DNA of 19,913 bases from JAXHNE01 sp038316995 (GTDB taxonomy: Bacteria; Patescibacteriota; Saccharimonadia; Saccharimonadales; JAXHNE01): assembly GCA_038316995.1 (NCBI GenBank), contig JBBQAZ010000017.1:1-19913 (forward strand). Reading direction: 5' to 3'. The position numbers and the translations under genes are program-made. Positions 13,940 through 19,913 of the stretch are shown in pieces; within the stretch, counting starts at the first letter, position 1, and each line of letters starts with the position of its first letter. The notes under the pieces were generated by a model. It did no database searches, was not told the origin of the DNA, and was given only the letters and a program-made list of their open reading frames with translations.

Positions 13940-14125
13940 TCACTCCGATTCTGTAGTCCAGTCGACTATGGTTATTATTCCATTTTCTTCTGTTACTACT
14001 ACTTTTTGTCTTTCGCGGAGGCCTAGTTTGTTTACAATTTCTACGGGTATGGTTACCGCCAGACTTCCCTGGCCTACCCTGGTGAGTTTACGAATGTTTT
14101 CTTCAGATGCTTTTCTTCTTCCCAT
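13940..14125 (-). CDS. SpoVT/AbrB-type DNA-binding regulator (61 aa)
   Basis: 61 residues with a basic N-terminal extension (MGRRKASEENIRKLTRVGQG) and a SpoVT-AbrB swapped-hairpin domain (about 14-58). The features are the typical SLAVTIPVEIVNKLGLRERQKV strands (split across 20 residues) and the following VVVTEENGIITIVDW. Such proteins bind DNA as dimers and often repress their own operon or act as antitoxins. Its own promoter carries the 24-bp operator at 14143-14166, so autorepression is likely. It is expected to control the Nudix and helicase units too. Leaderless: an extended -10 ends 6 nt before the ATG. Confidence 0.88.
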   Translation of the reverse strand: MGRRKASEENIRKLTRVGQGSLAVTIPVEIVNKLGLRERQKVVVTEENGIITIVDWTTESE

Positions 14126-14131
14126 AAATCA

Positions 14132-14140
14132 ATGATACCA
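14132..14140 (-). promoter_or_regulatory. Extended -10 leaderless promoter of the AbrB operon
   Basis: TGG-TATCAT on the minus strand ends 6 nt before the ATG at 14125. The -35 position (14155-14160) lies inside the operator. Confidence 0.6.
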
Positions 14141-14142
14141 AA

Positions 14143-14166
14143 AATTACGTAATTAATTACGTAATT
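14143..14166. promoter_or_regulatory. Operator 1: two AATTACGTAATT boxes at the AbrB promoter
   Basis: Two perfect 12-bp palindromes AATTACGTAATT lie head to tail (14143-14154 and 14155-14166), centres 12 bp apart, over the -35 and spacer of the AbrB operon. Two matching sites exist at 15124-15147 and 18460-18483. Confidence 0.8.
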
Positions 14167-14226
14167 CGCAATATCATTGATGGTTGACTTTGTTTAAAAT
14201 AATGTTCGTTTAATGAATTACATTGG

Positions 14227-15024
14227 CTATACGATAATTCGTAGCGGAAATTTAACAACTTGCCGATCATGCCCGGCTTCATCTTTCTGTTGCTCGTAGT
14301 ATGGCTCACCGGCCAAGCGCACCTGCCCGCGATAGATGTAATTATTTGGATCGAACGACTCAAACAGATGTACGTCAACACTGTTCTCACGAGATTCGGC
14401 TAATGTTTTGTTTTGTCTGTAATCAATTGATTGATCTCCAGAGAGTCCCATGCCTGTGTAGTGCATAACTCCGTCAGCACCCCATTTGTCATCGTAAGGA
14501 TTGTTCGAATTGTGCACAGAAAATAAAATTAAACTATTTGCTCGCTTAGACCTGCGCATACCGCCCTGGGTGCTCACCAGAAATATTCGAGTTATGTCTT
14601 CATTTTTATACGATTCGCCGATCTTTAATTCGTTCAAGGTTGGTCGTCTGTTGTCATTCACTATCTGTGACAGCAAATCTGCATCTGCTGGCGCTAGGTC
14701 ATAGCCACTTAGGTCTGACAGACTGACAACCCATGTAATTTCTGAATGCTCCTTGGGGTGATATCCGCCAAGTTTATGTTCACAGGCGTATAATTTTAGT
14801 ACTGTATTCTCATCTATCTCGGCCGTGGCAAGCAACTTGCCCACAGTAACAAGAGTGTTAAGCTCTTCAACAATCTCGCGTTCTAGCGCCTGAGTATCGG
14901 TCTCGCCAGATTCAACTTTTCCACCCGGAAACTCCCACTTTCCTCCAAGAGGGCTGTCATCACTACGCTTAGCAACAAGGTATTTACCATCTTTTTTAAT
15001 TAAAGCCGCAACAACAGTTTTCAT
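14227..15024 (-). CDS. Nudix hydrolase fused to an SRA/DUF3427-like domain
   Basis: 265 residues in two domains. Residues 1-128 are a MutT-like Nudix domain with box G-x5-E-x7-REIVEEL (about 35-56), WEFPGGK and YACEH, expected to hydrolyse nucleoside triphosphates, perhaps modified ones. Residues about 131-265 match the SRA-like or DUF3427-type domain found in ScoMcrA-like restriction enzymes and some helicases: GVMHYTGMGLSGDQ (185-198), LFESFDPNNYIYRG (220-233) and HDRQVVKFPL (252-261). The assignment of the second domain is from memory of the family pattern. The domain order suggests sensing of modified nucleotides or DNA together with Nudix cleansing. It is preceded by operator 2. Confidence 0.72.
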   Translation of the reverse strand: MKTVVAALIKKDGKYLVAKRSDDSPLGGKWEFPGGKVESGETDTQALEREIVEELNTLVTVGKLLATAEIDENTVLKLYACEHKLGGYHPKEHSEITWVVSLSDLSGYDLAPADADLLSQIVNDNRRPTLNELKIGESYKNEDITRIFLVSTQGGMRRSKRANSLILFSVHNSNNPYDDKWGADGVMHYTGMGLSGDQSIDYRQNKTLAESRENSVDVHLFESFDPNNYIYRGQVRLAGEPYYEQQKDEAGHDRQVVKFPLRIIV

Positions 15025-15084
15025 AATTTGCTACAGTCTCGGGTTTGCACAAAGCTTATCAAATATTTTACTGACATACTCTCA

Positions 15085-15105
15085 TTAACGCCTTTCTTCT
15101 CCCAT
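15085..15105 (-). pseudogene. Duplicated AbrB gene start, now a 6-codon leader ORF
   Basis: On the minus strand ATGGGAGAAGAAAGGCGTTA reads MGEERR then stop, and closely resembles the AbrB gene start ATGGGAAGAAGAAAAGC. Together with the operator and -10 upstream, about 52 of 59 bases match the AbrB promoter-start region, so this is a decayed duplicate supplying the promoter for the Nudix gene. Confidence 0.6.
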
Positions 15106-15112
15106 TGAATCA

Positions 15113-15121
15113 ATAATACCA
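15113..15121 (-). promoter_or_regulatory. Extended -10 promoter of the Nudix gene unit
   Basis: TGG-TATTAT on the minus strand ends 7 nt before the short leader ORF ATG (15105). The Nudix start is about 80 nt downstream. Confidence 0.5.
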
Positions 15122-15123
15122 AA

Positions 15124-15147
15124 AATTACGTAATACATTACGTAATT
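15124..15147. promoter_or_regulatory. Operator 2: duplicated ATTACGTAAT boxes upstream of the Nudix gene
   Basis: AATTACGTAATA (15124-15135) and CATTACGTAATT (15136-15147) have the same 12-bp centre spacing as operator 1 and lie over the -35 of the Nudix promoter. Confidence 0.8.
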
Positions 15148-15179
15148 CATCAAAAATAAATCAGCTATAAGTACCTGAA

Positions 15180-18100
15180 TTATTCATTGGTATTTTCTTT
15201 ACTTAGCAACGGCTTATCATTTAATGAATTTTTAATTTCTTTAGCATCAAGCATTCCCAGAAAATAATTCTCAATAAACTGCCATCTAGCTTCATCGTCA
15301 TGTAGTTTTGTGAAAAAGTATTCCATAAATTTAACTGATTCTTTATGCAAGATCCCAACGAGTGCGACAGTCCGACTGACGTATCGCGGATTCTTAATAA
15401 TATTTTCAATAGCATATGGACTGTTAACGCGAATAAAAAACTCAGGGCTTGACCCAGTAGATATTTTTACTTCAGCAATCTCGAGAAGTTCTATAATTTG
15501 AGCTACTATGACCTCATTGCTCCCGGTTGTTTTCTGATAATATCTAGTTATTTTTGATGCTTCTGAGTCTGAAAGCATTGATCTCGCGCTTTGCTTAAGC
15601 TTAACAATGGCTTTTTCGTATGAGTTGTTCCGAATAATGTATTTACCCGTTGCAGAGTTAAATGATGAAAATCCGAAGCTGTAAAGACTTTTTGTATCCA
15701 CCTTTTTTAGAATTTCCATAATTGTTAACGCAATCATATCTGCTATGGGTTTCTTTTCTATGTTAGTTATTTCTAATAATAAAGGCGCCAAGGATTCGGA
15801 AGAAAAGTACTTACCCTCTTGCTTCTTAAAATCCAGCACAGACTTTAATCCGTCCAAAAATCTTAAAACTCTAATGCGTAGATCGACAATTTTTATTGCA
15901 CCACTATTTATGTCGATTATTACCTTCGGTAAGACAGACTCGCCTACTTTGAAGCTAAAACCAGGTAGTTCATTCATATAAAATTGTCTTTTAAAGTTAC
16001 CAAACGACATGTCCTTAAACTGTGATTCCCATAACTTCTTAAAGTCCAATTTATAAGTATCACCAGCTAGCCTTGTGGTTATTTCTGATCCATATCTATC
16101 AGTCGAAGTGACTATTCGTGAAGAATTTAGATTAGTAAAAAATCTTAGCAAATTTCTCTCTTTTAACGTGTCTATAAAATTGTCTTTTATAGTGAAATAC
16201 CCTTGTGTAAATAATCCACGAGGTTTAAAAACTAATGGCAAGAATGTTTGCTGATAAGTATTAGACTCAAAATCTTTTTTAATTATAAGTAGCGTCGATT
16301 TTAGCTTTGCATCAACGTCACTTTCTTGTTTCTGATCTGCAAAGATAAAAGAAAATTCTTCCGGGGCAACTAAAAAGTTACGTTTTTGATACTTCGTATA
16401 TAAATCATATATTTTTTTCAGTACAGCGATTACCTGGTAGTTTTTTACGCTCGATAGTCCATGAAGTTGATTTATGTAGCGGAAATCCTCTTTATAAAAG
16501 TCTGTATATGCTACGCCTTTCATATCACGTCTTCGTGCCGCTCTTCCAATTTCTTGTACGTAGTCAGCGATATTTCCGGTTGGAGCGAAGTGGTAAACAT
16601 TTTTTATATCATCAATATCAATTCCCATTCCAAAAGCCTTTGTTGCTAAGACGACACTTTTTTCACCTGTTTTAATAGTTTTGAGGGTCTCATTCTTATC
16701 GGCTGGAGTCATATTTCCAGAATACCGCCCAATTTTCTCTTGATCGTCAAGCTTCATAAATAATTCTAAAATATGCTTTGTGTATGGTACATAAACTAGC
16801 GTCTTATTTCCCGACGCTTGAAAAGTATTTATTGCACTTACAGCACAAGCCAGTTTCTCTTCCCTGTAAGCTATTTCTTTTTGCTTATATGCTACATTGA
16901 ACGAAATATCATCTCTTTTCACGTTGCCAATATACTTCACGGGGGTCATGTGCAACGAGTCTATGATTTCTTGATACATGTTATCATCGCCACCAAATGT
17001 TGCGGTTGCAGTAAAAGTAGCTATTGGGAATCTGTGTGAAGAATAGCGCGAATTTCTAAGTTTATTAATAAATTCCCCTAAATACCAGTAGTCTGGCCTG
17101 AAACTTTTACCCCAAGTTGCGACAATATGTGCTTCGTCAACTACCAAAAGACCTATCTTGCGATCACCTATTAAACTTGCTATGTCAGCGTTAGATAATA
17201 GTGATTCCGGAGATAGATATAAAATTGAAACTTCTCCGGACTTTACTTTTTCTAGAGTTCGTTCCTTTTCTAGTGGCGTGTAGTCAGAGTTTATGGTAGC
17301 CGCAGTTTTTGTCATTGACTGTATATTGTCAACCTGGTCATTCATCAGACCAATAAGAGGACTTACGACAAGAGTCAATAACTGATGTTTTTCTGACAGG
17401 AAAATTGAAGGAACTTGGAACATCACAGATTTACCCGCTCCAGTTGGAGCAGTGACAAAAATATCTCTAAATGGCTCATTTGATTGGGCTAACAAGCTAT
17501 TTTTAACCAAATCATCAATTATCTGCAACTGACTCACATTGCCAAGTTCATTATTTTCGTATGGATCTGAATACACCTTAAGGTCATAAAAATTGAAGTT
17601 AGTATTTTTTCTATGTAAAATCTCCGTGTAAGCATCGATGTCTTTTTGTTCAATTGACCTTGCCTCGGTTTCGTATTCGCGGGACTCGCACACTATTCCT
17701 ACGAGTGACAACTTTTGTATTGTATTTTGAAGCTCTGAATCGCCATTTTTACTAATTACGTAAGTTACTTTAGCTGTAGAATTTTCTATCAAGTCCAAAA
17801 TAGTCGAGGCTAAAGTAATATTGTCACACTCTTCCGGCAATGCGACGGCATCACCTACTAGATTTGTGTTTTTGTGGGTAACTATGCTTGTTAAAAGTAA
17901 AGTTTGAAGCTTGATTCCTGGCGCATCATTGTAAACAATGAAGCCATCTTTGCCACGCAAACTCATGTCACCATAGTAATCCTGTAAATAATTATCGATA
18001 TCAGACTCGATAAGATTGTTCTTTTCAAAAACCTCACTTTCATCATTTACGTCAGGGAAATAGCCACTAAATAAATCATTTTCAATACACACTAAATCGT

Positions 18101-18380
18101 AACCATACATGCTTGCAATACCTGCCAAAGAATTGTTCCTTAACCAAATAAGATTTTCAAACGTAATGTAAAACGAAGTACCAGATTGAAGTTGTTTGTT
18201 CAGTTCTGGTAGTTCAATGCTTGCATCCTTTTTTATAGTAGGTACGGCTCCAATATAAGCAGAATCGAGCTTTACCGCAATGCTGTCTACCCAGTAGTTA
18301 AAACCTTTCAGAACATATATTTTCTTACTGCCTTTTACGTTCGCAATAGAAGCGACCAAAGTCTCAGATAGACTGCTCAC
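15180..18380 (-). CDS. RecQ-like superfamily 2 DNA helicase, long
   Basis: 1066 residues. The helicase core is at about 300-640: Walker A APTGAGKS (311-318), LVVSPLIGLMNDQV (motif Ia region), DEAH at 415-418 with the RecQ-type WGKSFRPDY that follows, TATAT (457-461), and motif VI QEIGRAARR (609-617). Residues 1-300 form an unrecognised N-terminal domain, and residues 640-1066 an unrecognised C-terminal region with no obvious zinc-binding or HRDC motif. It is longer than ordinary RecQ (about 600), as in helicases of defence islands. The GTG start overlaps the stop of a 21-codon leader ORF (GTGA), so it is translationally coupled. Promoter and operator 3 lie upstream. Confidence 0.87.
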   Translation of the reverse strand: MSSLSETLVASIANVKGSKKIYVLKGFNYWVDSIAVKLDSAYIGAVPTIKKDASIELPELNKQLQSGTSFYITFENLIWLRNNSLAGIASMYGYDLVCIENDLFSGYFPDVNDESEVFEKNNLIESDIDNYLQDYYGDMSLRGKDGFIVYNDAPGIKLQTLLLTSIVTHKNTNLVGDAVALPEECDNITLASTILDLIENSTAKVTYVISKNGDSELQNTIQKLSLVGIVCESREYETEARSIEQKDIDAYTEILHRKNTNFNFYDLKVYSDPYENNELGNVSQLQIIDDLVKNSLLAQSNEPFRDIFVTAPTGAGKSVMFQVPSIFLSEKHQLLTLVVSPLIGLMNDQVDNIQSMTKTAATINSDYTPLEKERTLEKVKSGEVSILYLSPESLLSNADIASLIGDRKIGLLVVDEAHIVATWGKSFRPDYWYLGEFINKLRNSRYSSHRFPIATFTATATFGGDDNMYQEIIDSLHMTPVKYIGNVKRDDISFNVAYKQKEIAYREEKLACAVSAINTFQASGNKTLVYVPYTKHILELFMKLDDQEKIGRYSGNMTPADKNETLKTIKTGEKSVVLATKAFGMGIDIDDIKNVYHFAPTGNIADYVQEIGRAARRRDMKGVAYTDFYKEDFRYINQLHGLSSVKNYQVIAVLKKIYDLYTKYQKRNFLVAPEEFSFIFADQKQESDVDAKLKSTLLIIKKDFESNTYQQTFLPLVFKPRGLFTQGYFTIKDNFIDTLKERNLLRFFTNLNSSRIVTSTDRYGSEITTRLAGDTYKLDFKKLWESQFKDMSFGNFKRQFYMNELPGFSFKVGESVLPKVIIDINSGAIKIVDLRIRVLRFLDGLKSVLDFKKQEGKYFSSESLAPLLLEITNIEKKPIADMIALTIMEILKKVDTKSLYSFGFSSFNSATGKYIIRNNSYEKAIVKLKQSARSMLSDSEASKITRYYQKTTGSNEVIVAQIIELLEIAEVKISTGSSPEFFIRVNSPYAIENIIKNPRYVSRTVALVGILHKESVKFMEYFFTKLHDDEARWQFIENYFLGMLDAKEIKNSLNDKPLLSKENTNE

Positions 18381-18442
18381 AGCGACTTGTCCGTCAAAGT
18401 GATCTTAAGAATAGCTTCTTCCAAGATACTTCTATTAATCAT
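18377..18442 (-). CDS. 21-codon leader ORF coupled to the helicase
   Basis: ATG at 18442 opens a frame MINRSILEEAILKITLTDKS plus L, ending in a TGA that overlaps the helicase GTG (GTGA). An extended -10 (TGA-TAATAT, about 18449-18457) ends 6 nt before its ATG, so it is the first ORF of a leaderless transcript. It gives the ribosome a way to reach the helicase without a ribosome binding site. The peptide is otherwise unremarkable. Confidence 0.55.
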   Translation of the reverse strand: MINRSILEEAILKITLTDKSL

Positions 18443-18459
18443 GATCTAATATTATCAGG

Positions 18460-18483
18460 AATTACGTAATATATTACGTAATT
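18460..18483. promoter_or_regulatory. Operator 3: perfect 24-bp palindrome at the helicase promoter
   Basis: AATTACGTAATA (18460-18471) and TATTACGTAATT (18472-18483) together read the same on both strands, with centres 12 bp apart. They cover the -35 region of the leader-helicase promoter. Confidence 0.8.
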
Positions 18484-18511
18484 CACAAAATATTCGCTGT
18501 TGAACTCACTT

Positions 18512-19913
18512 CTAGACGTCGTCTATGAAGGTTTTTATGAAGCTGTTTAATTTACTGCTAATTTTATCTGCTATTGTTTGGCGTTTCAGTACGCTTGGCT
18601 GGGTAGAAAGCGTTGCGACCAAGTCATCACCACGAGGTTTACGGCCACTGTATAGGTAGTCGTCAATTAGTTCTTGAAGTTTTTCGGTCAGGATTCCTTC
18701 GTCTTTGCACATTTTTTCAAATGCTTTTGTACGCTCTTCGTCCCAGAATTTCTCAAATTCGCCTTCCACCTCAGCGCTATCGGTAATTTTAGGCATGTTA
18801 CCGTCTATAAATTTCCTTATTAACTCGCTCTTATCTACCAGAGTTATTTCAGAGTTAATCATTCCAAATATGTTTTTCTTAATCTTCTCTGCCTGCTCGT
18901 CTGTAGCCCCAACCAAGTTTGCAAGCAGCCGGAGTATATAGTCTACATTTATGTTGTCGCGCCTAATAAGTTCCAGTTCAAAATCTACATCTTCTAGTAT
19001 AGAAACCTTTTCTTTTTCATGTTCCTGCTGCACTTCGCGGTAAATGTCTAGGTACTTACTCTTAAAGTCTTCGAACATTTGCGCGTCTAGGCCGGTTTCA
19101 TCAAGCTTAAAGTCAGCAAAGCTACTTAGAATGTTTCGCATTCGTATCACTTCACGGAAGTTGTTTACAAATTCAAGCTTCTGCTCTTCGCCATATAGGC
19201 CGTCTACATCTGGTGGAGTTGGCGTGTGTTTTTGCATTGCTGCAACGGATTCATTGAAGTGCTGCAGATACACCTCATACGGGTGCATAAATACTGTTTC
19301 TTCTGCATCTTTGTTGGCAAAAAGCTCAATGGCTTGGTCAGTGTACTTCTTCAGGTTTCTAAAACTTACTATGTTGCCTTGCGACTTTGTGTCGTTCACA
19401 ATTCGGTTCGTTCTAGAATATGCTTGAATAAGCCCGTGGTAGCGCAGGTTTTTATCTACATACAGCGTGTTGGTTGTGGGGCTGTCAAAGCCTGTCAGGA
19501 ACATGTTTACTACAAGCAATATGTCAATTTCACGGTTCTTTACCCTATTAGCCACGTCGCGGTAGTAGTTATAAAAACTTGTGCTGTCTTTGGTTGTGTA
19601 CTTAGTGCCAAACATTTCGTTAAAGTCTGTTATATAGCTTTCTAGTCTGTCACGGCTGTGTTTGTCTAGGCTGCCAAGTGATAGCTGGGCGCTGGTGTCG
19701 TTAGCAAGCATTTCTGAAGTTTTGTCATCTTCGTTTGGGGTGTAGCTAAATATGGTTGCTACTTTTAGCTTAGATTCTTTGCCAGTTTGCTGTAGCTTGA
19801 ACAGTTCATAGTACTTACACAAAACATCTATGCTAGAAACGGCAAAAATAGCATTAAAATCGCGGGAGTGCGTTTTTCTGCTGTGGTTAGCAATTATGTA
19901 GCTAACTATTTTT
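18512..19913 (-). CDS. hsdR: Type I restriction endonuclease subunit R (HsdR), C-terminal part
   Basis: The frame is open to the right edge, so only the C-terminal about 467 residues are present. FNAIFAVSSI near the edge and DILLVVNMFLTGFDSPTTN, then YVDKNLRYHGLIQAYSRTNR, are the HsdR motor-domain blocks. The helical C-terminal domain that docks on the methylase follows, with long charged helices (EVQQEHEKEKVSIL). HsdR cuts and translocates unmodified DNA together with HsdM and HsdS, which must lie beyond the window if present. It precedes the helicase unit on the same strand with a 70-bp gap to the leader ORF, but a separate promoter lies in between. Confidence 0.93.
   Translation of the reverse strand, partial: KIVSYIIANHSRKTHSRDFNAIFAVSSIDVLCKYYELFKLQQTGKESKLKVATIFSYTPNEDDKTSEMLANDTSAQLSLGSLDKHSRDRLESYITDFNEMFGTKYTTKDSTSFYNYYRDVANRVKNREIDILLVVNMFLTGFDSPTTNTLYVDKNLRYHGLIQAYSRTNRIVNDTKSQGNIVSFRNLKKYTDQAIELFANKDAEETVFMHPYEVYLQHFNESVAAMQKHTPTPPDVDGLYGEEQKLEFVNNFREVIRMRNILSSFADFKLDETGLDAQMFEDFKSKYLDIYREVQQEHEKEKVSILEDVDFELELIRRDNINVDYILRLLANLVGATDEQAEKIKKNIFGMINSEITLVDKSELIRKFIDGNMPKITDSAEVEGEFEKFWDEERTKAFEKMCKDEGILTEKLQELIDDYLYSGRKPRGDDLVATLSTQPSVLKRQTIADKISSKLNSFIKTFIDDV

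Noticed and set aside
17754..17763. Fourth operator half site AATTACGTAA within the helicase gene
   Set aside because: Only one box, no second box at 12 bp, and no promoter nearby.
1..19913. CRISPR array, insertion sequence or transposase
   Set aside because: No regularly spaced repeat array and no transposase frame were found on either strand.
1..19913. TGA recoded as glycine, as in some CPR lineages
   Set aside because: Many well-defined genes end at TGA (for example AbrB, the leader ORF and the membrane protein at 4005), and none needs TGA read-through.

Overview
The window looks like a chromosomal stretch of a small-genome bacterium, most likely a Patescibacteria/CPR member and perhaps Saccharibacteria. 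This is inferred from low GC, TGA used as an ordinary stop, very short proteins of LysM-CHAP, GlsB/YeaQ, YggT and prepilin-like type, and the prevalence of leaderless promoters (a -10 box 6-10 nt before the start codon with no room for a ribosome binding site). No marker gene fixes the taxonomy.

Layout. 1-1126: a small membrane protein and a Crp/Fnr-type regulator. 1127-1900: a minus-strand tRNA-Ser locus with one intact tRNA-Ser(GGA) and two broken tRNA-Ser copies, each interrupted by an 86-bp structured element. 1907-4625: a MacB-type ABC transporter pair and a convergent membrane protein. 4626-7602: a long structured leader before a secreted LysM-CHAP hydrolase, then a membrane-anchored MsrA, a secreted helical protein and a prepilin-like protein. 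7646-10807: YggT and GlsB-like membrane proteins, an RBBP9/YdeN-type hydrolase, a DUF389 membrane protein, a tiny two-helix membrane protein, an apparently unannotated ~145-nt structured RNA, and a HAD-like protein. 10877-12529: a two-nuclease-domain DUF2779 protein divergent from a coiled-coil protein, followed by ~430 bp of decayed or structured DNA.

12966-19913 (all minus strand) is the most interesting part. It reads as a defence or DNA-modification-sensing island: an AbrB-like regulator, an EVE/PUA-like domain protein and a membrane-anchored DUF2726 nuclease-like protein in one operon; a Nudix hydrolase fused to an SRA/DUF3427-like domain; a 1066-residue RecQ-like helicase preceded by a translationally coupled 21-codon leader ORF; and the 3' part of a type I restriction HsdR subunit. 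Three promoters, those of the AbrB operon, the Nudix gene and the helicase, carry the same operator: two AATTACGTAATT-type palindromic boxes with centres exactly 12 bp apart, overlapping the -35 region. The AbrB-like protein is the obvious candidate repressor, so the three transcription units probably form one co-regulated system.

How it may work (inference): modified-base readers (EVE-like and SRA-like) would recognise marked DNA, the helicase and nuclease would act on it, and the small AbrB-like protein would hold all three units silent until induced. The Nudix domain suggests an extra link to modified nucleotides.
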